A stretch of DNA of 64,000 nt from Notospermus geniculatus (GCA_002633025.1 NMRB01000336.1:176590-240589); one strand, 5' to 3'; positions 53,701 through 63,167 are shown, counted from the first letter of the stretch. The notes: generated by a model from the letters alone, not told the origin. Numbers and translations: made by a program.

Positions 53701-56700
53701 GTTGTCAATCACAGTGATGTTATGTAGATATGACACAACAAAAATGGTTCACAATGCAAAATCCAAAATGGCCACTAGGCGGCCATATTCTCATCCTGTC
53801 TCGCTTTTCGTTTTGATAGTTTTTCAATTTCTTGTATTTTATTTCTTTTACACGAATCCAATCGTGCTTTCTGTTTTGATAGTTAGGTAATGTGTTAAAT
53901 TCTTTCTCGCCTATTCTCATCCTGTCTTGCTTTATATAGTGATCATGCTTGAGATTTTATCAGGTGTAGAAAACTTCCTGATGAGTCAGGCATGATTTTC
54001 AGATAAGGAAGTTGACAAGACATGAAAATCAATTTTTGGTATTTTTGCAGGTCGCAAAACTTGCTCATGAAACATGTGGTGGTCCAGGAAAACCCGGCGG
54101 ATATCACTGAATGATGAACAAGGGCTGTCAGATTGCCTGTGCATTGATCTACTAGGCCTAGCTTCTGTTTACCTGTAGTATATGTCAGCTATTGAAATGT
54201 GCAGGTTCAGCAAGGCCATTAACACTTTCCTCAAGTGCGACATCCGCCAGGTTTTCCCAGACTGCCTCATGGATATGACTTTCCTGTTGTCATGGTCTAG
54301 ATATTTTTCCTGGTCAATTTGTTCGTTTGGGGTATTTCTCATGGCATAAACCATAAGAATTCTAAGTTAGGCCAGACTTTTTTTATAAGTTGGTTCGCGG
54401 ATTTTTTTCACCACCCCTTTGCAGCGGAGGGCGGAAAAAAAATAAAAATAAAAGTTTTTTTTCCTAGTTCTCGAAGTTTTGTCTGTATTACGTTCATGGC
54501 GGAGGATGAAAAAAACATAAAAATTTATTTGAAAATATAAATTGAAATTCCTTACATTAAGAATATATCAAGGTGTCGAACTATTTATTCTCATCTCAAC
54601 TTTTCCATGGATTAAAAAATCCTATTCAACAGGAACTGATCCCAAGTTTCAACTCAAATCCAAATGAACATGACTTGCAATGTGTAAACACCCCATGCAC
54701 ATGGTGTGCCAAATATAGTTGCCAATGATATGTCATGGGAATCCCATTGTGGTATCCCCTCACCCATTGGATGATGCAGCACTAAATAGGTCATGTCACT
54801 GCATCTTGGCGAGTAGCCAACACACGTGGAGTTCCAGGAATTGAGTCACCATGGTCACTGGTCTCTTTTGGCTTCCCGCCAAAACATCGTCAGGCGGCTC
54901 AAGTGGATGGATAGCTCCGTCGGAACTGTAACTATAGGCCTAGTTTGCTAAGAAGATTCGATAATGATGAGATGGCAAGACAAAGTTACCGGTATGCATT
55001 TTGTGACTGAAGTTTATTTACTAAAGGTAAAATTTTCATTACAATAGAGCACAGAGACTACTGGCGCTGAAATCAGCCAGCGATCCACCGCCAGGATCTT
55101 TACAGGTTCGGCGGGCGGGATAAAAATAAAAATAAAATTTTAATTTTTTTTTCATTTTGGCATATTTCGGGGCGGCGGCCCTGAGAACTGTGAAAAAAAG
55201 TGATTTTATTTTTTTCTTGTTCCCAGCCTTTTCCCAGGCGGCGGATCCGCGAACCAACTTATAAAAAAAGTCTGGCCTTATGAATAGACTTTCTGAGGCA
55301 AAAGGCACTTTTTTGGTTTGACCATGATTTTGCCTCCATTTAAAGGAGCACGGTATTGGATCTCAAATGCGTTATTTGACTGCCGACGTAGAGGGAGCCA
55401 CCTAGCAGCAGTAAGACGAACTACAAAAATGCATTACAAAATGTACGCAGTAAATCGGGTCACTCGCCAAAACGCAGTTAGACCCTCGGGTTGGAGAGTG
55501 GCGCGGTGGCGCCGGCTGTCGAGAAAAAGTGGCAATACCATGCTCCTTTAACAAGCAGAAATCATCAACCGCATTCGATTTGTCGGAGTGGTGGAGTGAA
55601 CACATCAGCACCTGTCACCAAATTGCTCTGTCAGGTCGACCTTGCGATGGCTCAGAACAGGCGCAGACTGACTTTTCTGGATCACTTTGCGTCTGAGGCA
55701 CAACCGCGTGGAACAAATCAGTCGCCGATGTGGTGTGACATGACTGCAGTTGCGTCTCAGTTACGACAATTGGGATCAGTCGCCGATCAAAAAGATCACG
55801 AATCGCACGAGTTGAACCTATTCAACTTCTGTGTCATCCCGACGGGTGTAATCCATTCGCAGTCGACCTGACTCAAGTTACGATTCCCGATGCGCTGATG
55901 CTGCCGCAGGTGCAATCCACTGTCAGACCCCACTCTTCATGTGCCAGAGAACGCAACTCTCTTTTTAAACACACGTTTTATCCGGGTAGTTTGGTTTCCC
56001 CCTGCTGTACATAATGTTGTCAATATTGCCAATGATGCCGTATTTGACACTCATCTCTCGATATTTTTGGTCCACAGCCTTTTGTTTCCCTTACAGATAC
56101 TGACCGCCTTCGGCATCTCTTCCCCACTTATCTCAAGGAGAACTTGTACAAAGTTTTTTACACAAAAGCGGGCCAGGAGATTTCTGTAGGAAACTACTGG
56201 AATGGTGAGTAGTTTTTCAGTTCCCTATAGACAAATCCCAAATTGACGAAAACGATAAAGATCTGCGCACTTTCGCTGAAATCGTAAACAGAAATCCAGA
56301 TCGTCCAAGTGCCCCCTAGTGACAAGTTATCTGACTTAGGGCTATGCTGTCAAATAAAGTTTGAGGCCCCTATTGACCACTGTCGTCTATTTTCCAGACC
56401 CTCACCATCAAGACCTCTACAAAAAGTATTCCAATTTTCTTGCCGTCCTGAATAATGAGACACATACCGGTAATCCCCATAGTTACGGTAAGTTGGGACG
56501 TCACTTAGTGTCTTCTCATTGTTTTGTCGTCGGTGGCCGTCTAACATTGTCATACTGTAGTATGTCCAGTTGATTCAAATATCCCGCGCAGGGACCCTGG
56601 TGCAGGAAGTACCGGAAGTGTAGCCCCGTGATGTTAGAGAAACACATGCGAGCTGGGTTTGGGTTCTGTTAAGCCCGCCGCACACGTGAGAAATTAGCTG

Positions 56701-58745
56701 AGCAAAATGTCATTCGAGGCATTTGACTCAGTCAAAAACCTCTCGTGTGCAGCGAATTTCTTGCAAGTTTTTTGCCTCAGCGACCACTGAGCAAAATATT
56801 CAACGTGTTTGATATTTTTTGGCTAGCGAGGAAAAAACCTCACCGTGTGCGGCGGGGACTGAGTCATTTGACTCGCGTCATTTTGCTACAGAGCATGCGT
56901 AAAAATCACATGACGGCATTTCATGGCACGTTGCCGTGACGTGACGGTACGTCACCGTGGAAGTATACCGTCCAAAATCTTCCGCTGCACACGAGAGGTT
57001 TTTGACTGAGTCAAAATCCTCAAATGACATTTTGCTCAGCTAATTTCTCTCGTGTGCGGCGAGATTTAGGGAGGCCACGTTATGTTCTGACAAGGCTGTA
57101 TTCATTAGCAAACTCATGCAAGTAAACTCTTATGCGGAGCAGCGTGTTAAGTGTACTTTACTCATTGTTTTCTAGAATACAAGAAGAATTTCTTACGTTT
57201 AAAAAAGTTGGTGCTAATCGGAGGGCCTGATGATGGGGTGATATCACCGTGGCAGTCAAGGTAGGGCGCGAGGAGGGCGCAGTGGTATAGATTAGTGTAC
57301 AGTTGAGCTTCTGTCTTCAAACTCTACAACAGTGCCGATTTTCTCCACTACATTACACAAATAGACACTGTCAGCAACCAGTCGCCGCCATTTGACCGCA
57401 TCACTCCTCCTAATGGAGTTACCGTTAGGAGCCTGATCACAATTGGTAGATATTTTTCCATTTAACCTTCCGCTGCACTACTTTTCAAGATGGTAAACTT
57501 CGAACGATACTAGAGGGTGTCGGTTGAACCTCGTCGAAGATAAAACCACTCCTGTGGGAGGATGTTTATAAAAGCTGCACATATCATGAACAAATTTAAT
57601 GTCTCCATAATTATCAGGGACGGATCGAGGATTTCGGGAAAGAGCTAGAAACATTGAAATCTGCAGTGTATTTCAATGATTTGCTCCAAATTTCAGAATT
57701 TCACGGTCAATTTTAAAGATTTTTTGGCCGAAAGGGGGGCGTGTGGCGGGTGCGCCCCCCTTGGATCCACGCCTGATTATTGCTTATTCGTCTAATTGCA
57801 GCCATTTTTCATGCTATGACAAGAAAGAGTCTGTGATACCGTACAGGAAAACAGAGGTTCGTATATTATGCATTTCCATCACCAGTTGGGATATCGGTGC
57901 CTAGTGTCACTGTTGAGGTTCCAGGGTCAATCCACAGTCAGATCCATTCTACATGTGATAGAGGGCAACTGTCTCTGACATCCTTGAACTAACATCATTA
58001 GATAATGCGACATGGATTATTTACCACTGACCTGGGCACATTTCCAAGATTGGCACTTTGCCCACGTTGAAAGGAGTCGTCCTCCAGAAATTTCGCAAAA
58101 GAGGACGACTCCCTCCTTTTATTATATCATTTTGTGTGTCGCCTTTTGTGCTCTATTTTTTGGATTGCCAACGTTGAAGTTCCAAAGAGAAGGCGAGCAC
58201 AAAAATCGACACACAATATGATAAAGTATATAAAGTCAATTTCCAGAATATTTAGCAAATTTTCGACCCCAACCGGGGTCTTCTTCAGGCTGGAACTTTA
58301 CTATCTGAAACTCTAGAAAAGACTGAGGTCTTTTCTAGAGTCTTTTCAGTCTTTTCTAGAGTTTCAGATTGTAAAGTTCCAGCCTGAAGAAGACCCCGGT
58401 TGGGGTCGAACATTTGCTAAATATTCTGGAAATTGACTTCATATACTTTACCAACGTTGAAGTTAGGGTGAATCATACATCGTATATTTGGCAGTGGACT
58501 CTCAACTCAAACTTTCCATTTTAGCGCAAAACATGTCATCTGACAGTAACTTCTAACTAAAATACAACCACTAGTGCATTCTACTTTCTCTTCTATTCCA
58601 GTGGTACATGAAAGATTCCTTTGGTCTGCGAACCCTCGAGAAACGCGGTGCTCTCCAGATGTATTCCATCCCAGGTGTAAAACACGTGCTCTGGCATAAA
58701 AACCAAACTGTTTTTGACTGTTGTATTAAAAAATGGCTGACTTAA
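47641..58745 (+). CDS. PPT2: Palmitoyl-protein thioesterase 2 (lysosomal thioesterase)
   Basis: Eight exons (47641-47784, 49201-49360, 50260-50355, 56097-56204, 56398-56487, 57176-57260, 57802-57856, 58602-58745) join in consistent phases to 293 residues, close to the about 300 of vertebrate PPT2. Residues 1-22 form a signal peptide ([20 protein letters not shown]). YKPVILMHG is the first strand and oxyanion region. Nucleophile Ser100 is in CYSQGG, Asp218/219 in GGPDDG, His274 in VKHVLWH. PPT2 hydrolyses long-chain acyl-CoA and related thioesters in the lysosome. NVT (55-57) and NET (189-191) are N-glycosylation sequons. The family choice over PPT1 rests on [13 protein letters not shown] and [12 protein letters not shown]. 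All introns are GT-AG; intron 3 (5.7 kb) is full of MITEs. Confidence 0.92.
47855..47855. other. Single-N contig join
   Basis: One N exactly where the 292-bp tandem array begins, so the copy number is uncertain. Confidence 0.75.
47856..49005. repeat. 292-bp tandem array in PPT2 intron 1
   Basis: Units start TAACGGGTTTTTGATTTGACC at 47856, 48148, 48440 and 48732. The first three are nearly identical. The fourth is clearly diverged and ends near 49005. Each unit contains AAGGTCACAGAGGTCAAAG followed by TTCA, and later AGGTCAGATGACCTATGACACC, a series of AGGTCA nuclear-receptor half-sites. Confidence 0.9.
49201..49360 (+). CDS. PPT2: PPT2 exon 2
   Basis: Residues 49-101, ending in CYSQ with nucleophile Ser100; donor GTAAGC. 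Confidence 0.9.
49361..50259. other. PPT2: PPT2 intron 2
   Basis: A degenerate SINE-like fragment (GGTTCTAGATTCAATATCCCC, 49577-49597) and twin TGACGTCA words at 49759-49766 and 49768-49775. Otherwise nothing is supported. Confidence 0.45.
50260..50355 (+). CDS. PPT2: PPT2 exon 3
   Basis: Residues 102-133: [16 protein letters not shown] and [11 protein letters not shown], the strand after the nucleophile. Confidence 0.9.
50765..50970. mobile_element. Small inverted-repeat element
   Basis: CGCAGATCTGCCCACTTCCGCC at the left is inverted near 50920-50970 (GGCGGAAGTGCGAAGATC). Probably a MITE in PPT2 intron 3. The borders are approximate. Confidence 0.55.
51128..51494. mobile_element. MITE with TAGAGGTTCTTCACG ends
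   Basis: CTATAGAGGTTCTTCACG at the left and its inverse at the right; TGACGTCA-type words and GGCCGTCAAA/TTTGACGGCC follow inside both arms. TA at both borders could be the target duplication. Confidence 0.75.
51965..52262. mobile_element. Inverted-repeat element with GGCAGTG...TAAAGTAT ends
   Basis: Arms of about 60 bases (GGGTGAAT.ATACTTTA and TTGCCCATGTTGAAGT). A second copy at 58025-58495 is split by further insertions. The right edge abuts a CAGTGTTTCCGCG element (52258-52372). Confidence 0.65.
52258..52372. repeat. CAGTGTTTCCGC element
   Basis: GGCAGTGTTTCCGCGAG at the left and CTGGCGGAAACACTGG at the right, a short relative of the 58895-59205 family. Confidence 0.5.
52560..52742. mobile_element. 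GGGCGGATCCAGGATTT element, copy 1
   Basis: It has GGCGCGCCCCCC near one end and CCTGGATCCGCCCCTGA at the other. An inverse copy is at 57615-57775. Confidence 0.6.
52940..53109. repeat. 170-bp palindrome with GACCCC hairpin modules
   Basis: Arms of about 80 bases run from CAATAAATTGGAAAGTCG to AGAAGAGAT. Each arm contains TTTTCGAC.CC..GGGGTCTTCCTCAGG, itself a hairpin. Preceded by GCACAAAAACGACACACA, also found before the 58236 copy. Confidence 0.75.
53235..53606. mobile_element. MITE with AAGCCTTGTTCACACTG ends
   Basis: AAGCCTTGTTCACACTGG and its inverse bound about 370 bases. The interior is rich in GCG words. Confidence 0.65.
53607..54369. other. PPT2: Part of PPT2 intron 3
   Basis: A direct repeat of TATTCTCATCCTGTCT (53783, 53913) and related TTCTGTTTTGATAGTT phrases. 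Otherwise unassigned. Confidence 0.4.
54370..55277. mobile_element. TTA-flanked MITE with GGCCAGACTTTTTTT ends
   Basis: Inverted ends of about 34 bases, GGCCAGACTTTTTTTATAAG and TTGGTTCGCGGAT, with TTA at 54367-54369 and 55278-55280. Subterminal GGCGG(G/A)A and AAAATAAAAATAAAA resemble the family at 5598-5973. A PIF/Harbinger-like relative. Confidence 0.75.
55340..55551. mobile_element. TTAAAGGAGCACGGTATTG MITE, copy 1
   Basis: Inverted ends TTAAAGGAGCA.GGTATTG. The interior matches 59477-59690 at most positions. Confidence 0.8.
55552..56096. other. PPT2: Last part of PPT2 intron 3
   Basis: Only a weak run of GTCGCC/CAGTCG words is seen, similar in style to the GCGACTG repeats in the SDR intron. 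Acceptor CCCTTACAG. Confidence 0.4.
56097..56204 (+). CDS. PPT2: PPT2 exon 4
   Basis: Residues 134-169 ([20 protein letters not shown] ... [11 protein letters not shown]); donor GTGAGT. Confidence 0.9.
56398..56487 (+). CDS. PPT2: PPT2 exon 5
   Basis: Residues 170-199 ([20 protein letters not shown]), with an NET sequon; donor GTAAGT. Confidence 0.9.
56670..57068. mobile_element. MITE with CGCCGCACACG ends in PPT2 intron 5
   Basis: Long inverted arms (CGCCGCACACG.GAGAAATTAG, then CTGAGCAAAATGTCATT). The left arm also contains an internal inverted pair, AACCTCTCGTGTGC. Confidence 0.8.
57176..57260 (+). CDS. PPT2: PPT2 exon 6
   Basis: Residues 200-227, holding [13 protein letters not shown] with the catalytic Asp; donor GTAGGG. 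Confidence 0.9.
57615..57775. mobile_element. GGGCGGATCCAGGATTT element, inverse copy 2
   Basis: ATCAGGGACGGATCGAGGATTT to GGGCGC...GGATCCACGCCTGAT. Same family as 52560-52742 in the opposite direction. Confidence 0.6.
57802..57856 (+). CDS. PPT2: PPT2 exon 7
   Basis: Residues 229-246 ([18 protein letters not shown]). A short exon whose phase (2 in, 0 out) fits both neighbours. Confidence 0.85.
58025..58495. mobile_element. Nested inverted-repeat elements in PPT2 intron 7
   Basis: Outer halves at about 58025-58068 and 58450-58495 match the element at 51965-52262. The core is interrupted by an AGGAGTCGTCCTC hairpin (58069-58110), an inverted pair around TTTTGTGTGTCG / CGACACACAA (58128-58220), and the palindrome 58236-58451. 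Confidence 0.6.
58236..58451. repeat. 216-bp palindrome with GACCCC hairpin modules
   Basis: Arms start AAGTCAATTTCCAGAATATTT and contain TTTTCGACCCC AACC GGGGTC, then GAAACTCTAGAAAAGACT. The centre has tandem TCTTTTCTAGAG words. Confidence 0.75.
58602..58745 (+). CDS. PPT2: PPT2 exon 8 and stop
   Basis: Residues 247-293. Contains VKHVLWHKN with catalytic His274 and ends CIKKWLT before TAA. Confidence 0.9.
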   Translation, partial: WYMKDSFGLRTLEKRGALQMYSIPGVKHVLWHKNQTVFDCCIKKWLT

Positions 58746-58807
58746 CTCGTCTGCCCCCAGGTTTGAGCAGACAGTATCTTTTGTCAAAGTTTCTAAAAGC
58801 CTGTGAA

Positions 58808-58813
58808 ATAAAT
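58808..58813 (+). promoter_or_regulatory. PPT2: Polyadenylation signal of PPT2
   Basis: An AATAAA word lies about 62 bases after the stop codon. Confidence 0.45.
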
Positions 58814-58894
58814 TGGAACAAATTTGAAGAAAAATTCTTCAGATGGTTTACAGGAACAACCTTTCTTCAAATATTTTTCAATCAATACCATACA

Positions 58895-59205
58895 GGGTCC
58901 CCGCCAGAGGGTACTTTGGGTACAAATATAGTACCCTAAAGAAATTTGAGGGTACGATATAGTACCCTGAAAAAATCACTTCAGTAATGTTTTTCTTAAA
59001 TTTGTTACATTTCAAATGCAACTTTCATGCAGAAGGAAGACTAATTTTGCATTTTGGAGTGTAAAAAATGACTCTGAAGGCCATTATTAACAGAAGAAAA
59101 AAAAATTTGAAAAAATTTTTTTTTTCAAAAAAAATTTTTTTTTAAATTTTTTTTCTCCCCCCCCCCCAGGTCGTACCCTGGAAAAAAATCCTGGCGGAAA
59201 CCCTG
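58895..59205. mobile_element. AGGGT.CCCGCCAGAGGGTAC element
   Basis: Ends CAGGGTCCCCGCCAG and CTGGCGGAAACCCTG are inverted, with GGTACTTTGGGTAC/GTACCCT words inside and long A/T runs. Relatives at 60816-61100 and 52258-52372. Confidence 0.6.
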
Positions 59206-59476
59206 CCATAGGATGTGAGAAAACTTTGACAGAAGATGCCGTCTGCTGGATATGGGGGCAGATGAGTTAAGGAGTACATGTACTTGGGGACAGGTTTCTG
59301 TCTTCTGCGGTTGTGCTCAGGTTTTTAAATATGAGAGATACGTATTGTCCCATTGTACAAAAATGAGGTATGTCTGCGGACTAGTGAGTGATTATTGTTG
59401 GGAAATGTGTTAAGTAATCAGGAAGTCAGGTGATACACATGAACATCCTGGTACACATGTACTGTATATGATTTGC

Positions 59477-59690
59477 TTAAAGGAGCACGGTATTGGATCT
59501 CAAATGTGTTATTTGAATGCCGACGTAGAGGGAGCCACCTAGTGGCAGTAAGACGAACTTCAAAAATGCATTACAAATTGTACGGAGTAAATCGGGACAA
59601 TTTGCCGACAACGTAGTTAGTCCCTGGGTTGGAGAGTGGCACAGTGGCGCCGGCTGTTGGGGAAAAAGTGGCAATACCGTGGTCCTTTAA
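59477..59690. mobile_element. TTAAAGGAGCACGGTATTG MITE, copy 2
   Basis: Same ends and interior as 55340-55551. Confidence 0.8.
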
Positions 59691-60264
59691 AGGTCTGTAT
59701 TGAATTTTATGGTATTTTCAAAATGTTAGAATGCAGGTAGAGGTATAGCCTCGTGAAGGTCCCCAAAATGCTGATACTTGCTTCAAAGAATCGAAACATA
59801 GTTTTTGGCACACATTGAAAAAACTTCAGGCATATTTATTCAGATATAGCATATTATTTACACTACATTCCGTCGGCGAACGTAAGCAATTTCTGAATTG
59901 AATAGGGCGTGGCGTTAGCTTCCGGTGAGACAAGTATCCCACCAATACATTGTAGCAGAAAGAAGTATGGGTTTATGCTAGTCTATTTATACACTCAAGT
60001 CTTCCCTCGGCATAACCCCGGTCACTTTGCTATCCAAGGGATACACTCAATAATTCCGTGGTATCGGCCTCCGCTCGAAGCTGTCACCCTCAACCACTGA
60101 AACAATTGGTGCCAAAGTCGGTTTATGAGCACTAGATGTCACTACCAGTTGACGAACGCGCTCGATCAGCGATCAACCAGCCAGCGATCAGCCAATAAGA
60201 AAATGTTTCATGTTTTCCCCTAGTTGTGTGAAATACTGGTCGCTGATTGGTTGATGACAGTTTG
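59691..60264. other. Unassigned intergenic stretch
   Basis: A partial CTCAACCACTG repeat unit near 60088 and GCGATCA words near 60170-60195. No gene supported. Confidence 0.4.
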
Positions 60265-60365
60265 TGCCATCTAGCGTTCAGAAATATGATTAGGCCCAAT
60301 CTGTGCCAGTGGTTGAGAGTGTATAACTAGTATTGAGCTCGAGGCCACTGGGGATGACACGGGGT
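60265..60365. repeat. Dispersed repeat, inverse copy
   Basis: Inverse of 45238-45356. Confidence 0.65.
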
Positions 60366-60551
60366 GGACCAAATGATAGTTTGTAATCAATGACATGGGC
60401 CAATTTCAGTATTTTCTGTTAATCAATGTGGTTTTTAGTGTTTCTGTCAGAGAAATTTGTGATTTAGCAAAAAATTTGTTAAGAAATGCTACTATCATTG
60501 ATATACATGTACATATATTTATACATTCAAGCTGTTGAAAATGCCAGGAAA

Positions 60552-60592
60552 TTGATATTATATTGATATTGATATTGATATCATATTGATGA
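60552..60592. repeat. TTGATA microsatellite
   Basis: Imperfect TTGATA hexamers, about six copies. Confidence 0.75.
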
Positions 60593-60714
60593 TATAAAGA
60601 AGTATTATTTCCAGTATAACTTGTTTGTCCTTTTCTTCCAGAGTAGGAAAGTAGGAAATAGTAGGCCTACCGGAATATAATGCCCTGTATTGGGCATTTT
60701 TATTTTATTTGGGC

Positions 60715-60818
60715 AATTCCGAATTGCGGACCTTGTAAACACAGAATTTCTTTTTGAGGATCTGCTTTCAGTCTGTATTGGCACTCGTCCATGAGAGAGT
60801 TTTCAATTCTTGTTTGCA
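60715..60818. repeat. Truncated outlying copy of the 286-bp unit
   Basis: CGGACCTTGTAAACACAGAATT through GTCTGTATTGGCACTC matches the second half of the 286-bp unit with several differences. Confidence 0.65.
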
Positions 60819-61100
60819 GGGTTTCCGCCAGAGGGTAAAATGGGTAAAATTCCATACCCTTAAATTTTTCCAGGGTACGGATCCGTACCCTCAAAAATGT
60901 TGGGTAACCATTTTTCCATGACATGCTGGACGAAACTAAACAACCGGCATGACCGGCCCAGGGATTTTATGCTTCAAAATATGCCTAAAATGGCACCAAA
61001 CATTGTTTAAAACGTTTTAAAAAATCAACCCAAAAAATTTTCAAAAAATTTTTTTTTTCAAAAAAAAATTTTTTCGAACATTTTTTTTGGGTCCGTACCC
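60819..61100. mobile_element. AGGGTTTCCGCCAGAGGGTA element, partial
   Basis: Begins GGGTTTCCGCCAGAGGGTAA and contains GGGTACGGATCCGTACCCT, then T/A runs and GGGTCCGTACCC. No clean right inverted end, so truncated. Confidence 0.5.
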
Positions 61101-61315
61101 AAGGAGGATCGGACAACCGGTCACGTGATGTTTCTGCTAAGGTCAAGGTCATGTAAACAAACGCACGTGGTTACTCAGTGCAAATCAGCGTAATTTGAAG
61201 GCTGATTTCTACGTGAAAATAGGTATATTTATCATTTTCTCCAGTTTTATATCATTGATTATTATCAAAATGAATGTTTGATTGCGCAAAACACATTTTT
61301 CTGAGCAGTCCTTTT

Positions 61316-61316
61316 N
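61316..61316. other. Single-N contig join
   Basis: One N at the first base of the 286-bp array. Confidence 0.75.
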
Positions 61317-62345
61317 GAGTTGGCTCTCAATGGGCATTTGTTCAGATTTCCTACACGCTTGTGAAAATGATTGCCCATAGCTTTCTACAGCCAAGTTGCC
61401 CATAGAAAGCCAAACATGAGAAAACTTAATGGAGAGTCACAGCAATTCCCATTGAAAGATTAATGAAGTGTCTTGCCCAAGGACTAAACCTCAACCCACA
61501 ACTCCGAAGTGCGGACCTTGTAAAGACAGAATTCTTTTTGAGGACCCGCTCGCAGTCAGGTGTCTGTATTGGCACTCCCTATATGTGAGAGTTTTGTTGT
61601 AAGAGTTGGCTCTCAATGGGCATTTGTTCAGATTTCCTACACGCTTGTGAAAATGATTGCCCATAGCTTTCTACAGCCAAGTTGCCCATAGAAAGCCAAA
61701 CATGAGAAAACTTAATGGAGAGTCACAGCAATTCCCATTGAAAGATTAATGAAGTGTCTTGCCCAAGGACTAAACCTCAACCCACAACTCCGAAGTGCGG
61801 ACCTTGTAAAGACAGAATTCTTTTTGAGGACCCGCTCGCAGTCAGGTGTCTGTATTGGCACTCCCTATATGTGAGAGTTTTGTTGTAAGAGTTGGCTCTC
61901 AATGGGCATTTGTTCAGATTTCCTACACGCTTGTGAAAATGATTGCCCATAGCTTTCTACAGCCAAGTTGCCCATAGAAAGCCAAACATGAGAAAACTTA
62001 ATGGAGAGTCACAGCAATTCCCATTGAAAGATTAATGAAGTGTCTTGCCCAAGGACTAAACCTCAACCCACAACTCCGAAGTGCGGACCTTGTAAAGACA
62101 GAATTCTTTTTGAGGACCCGCTCGCAGTCAGGTGTCTGTATTGGCACTCCCTATATGTGAGAGTTTTGTTGTAAGAGTTGGCTCTCAATGGGCATTTGTT
62201 CAGATTTCCTACACGCTTGTGAAAATGATTGCCCATAGCTTTCTACAGCCAAGTTGCCCATAGAGAGCCAAACATGAGAAACTCCCATGGAGAGTCACCT
62301 GACAATTTCCCATTGAAAGATTAATCAAGCGTCTTGCCCAAGGAC
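61317..62345. repeat. 286-bp tandem array abutting a stop codon
   Basis: Units start GAGTTGGCTCTCAATGGGC at 61317, 61603, 61889 and 62175. The first three are almost identical; the fourth is shorter and diverged and ends at the stop codon of the KCNMB-like exon. On the minus strand the array would be its 3' UTR or immediate downstream DNA. Confidence 0.9.
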
Positions 62346-62713
62346 TACACCTCACTATTAAATGTTTTATTGTCATGTCCTTGAACTGTCCTCTTCTTTA
62401 TTTCCTGTTCCATCTCCATACGCTTCAAACTCTTCTCCCACATGACCGTTGCGATCCTCGGCCCCCAGATATCACATCCCACCAAGCAGTAAAGCACGAT
62501 TATCGCCACTGTACCAACAAAAATGGCGACGGACGGCCAAAGCATGAAGTGTAACGCTTCATAATAAGTGTGTTCCTTGGCAGCTATCAAGAGGTTCGGA
62601 TCACTTGGGTTATACCAGCAGTTATAAGTTTTTCCTGTGCCGTATATTGCCTCAAATGCTTTGATGTTTTTCAAGTTTTCCCACTCATATCTTGAACAGG
62701 CGGAGTAGGAGCA
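62345..62713 (-). CDS. BK-channel beta-subunit-like protein, last exon
   Basis: This looks like the last exon of a KCNMB-type auxiliary subunit, which sits beside the Slo/BK calcium-activated potassium channel in the plasma membrane and tunes its gating. The acceptor CTATAATTTCAG precedes 62713, and the frame then reads CSYSACSRYEWENLKNIKAF. Extracellular Cys residues follow (TYNCWYNPSDPN, the CYYNP-like signature), then HFMLWPSVAIFVGTVAIIVL as the second transmembrane helix, with the LWP that KCNMB proteins have at its start. A charged cytoplasmic tail (WEKSLKRMEMEQEIKKR) ends at TAG. The first helix must be upstream, to the right of this exon. Family assignment is by these local patterns only. 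Confidence 0.6.
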   Translation of the reverse strand, partial: CSYSACSRYEWENLKNIKAFEAIYGTGKTYNCWYNPSDPNLLIAAKEHTYYEALHFMLWPSVAIFVGTVAIIVLYCLVGCDIWGPRIATVMWEKSLKRMEMEQEIKKRTVQGHDNKTFNSEV

Positions 62714-62856
62714 CTGAAATTATAGAAAGGAACATATTGTCAATTTTTGCAATTCAAAATGAAAAAAAACATAAAATAGAGTCCGGAAATACAAATAAAA
62801 CACAAATAAAAGAAGTTGTATTACATGTGTCAAAACCCAAAAAATGAAAAAAATAT

Positions 62857-62930
62857 TGGCCAGTACGGGGCTCGAACCCGCGACATTCGCGTTATTAGCA
62901 CGACGCTCTAACCAACTGAGCTAACCGGCC
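62857..62930 (-). tRNA. tRNA-Ile (anticodon AAT)
   Basis: 74 nt from 62930 down to 62857. The acceptor stem GGCCGGT pairs with ACTGGCC. The D arm is GCTC..GAGC. The anticodon stem TCGTG/CGCGA encloses CTAATAA, giving anticodon AAT. The T arm GCGGG TTCGAGC CCCGT has a canonical B box. The A box is TAGCTCAGTTGG. A T-rich run follows within about 15 bases as the RNA polymerase III terminator. No intron. It appears functional, and lies just upstream of the KCNMB-like exon on the same strand. Confidence 0.93.
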
Positions 62931-63167
62931 AGTTGTGAGACAACGGCGCTCAGGTGATAACAGAATGCAACAAGGAATCTTCACGCCATAAAATCACGTG
63001 TACAGTACAGAAATGGCACAATACTGGCATTAAAACATTGCCTTCGCAGCACATTCTGCCATCATGAGATGATTATATTATACAGGATATTATACAGGAT
63101 GGTCGACGACGGTAACCCGTCACTTTCCATTTCGGATCCCATTTTTCAACGTCACCTGCTGTGTCGT

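Noticed and set aside
47856-62345. Tandem arrays as possible CRISPR
   Set aside because: Units of 286-292 bp without unique spacers, in a eukaryotic genome.
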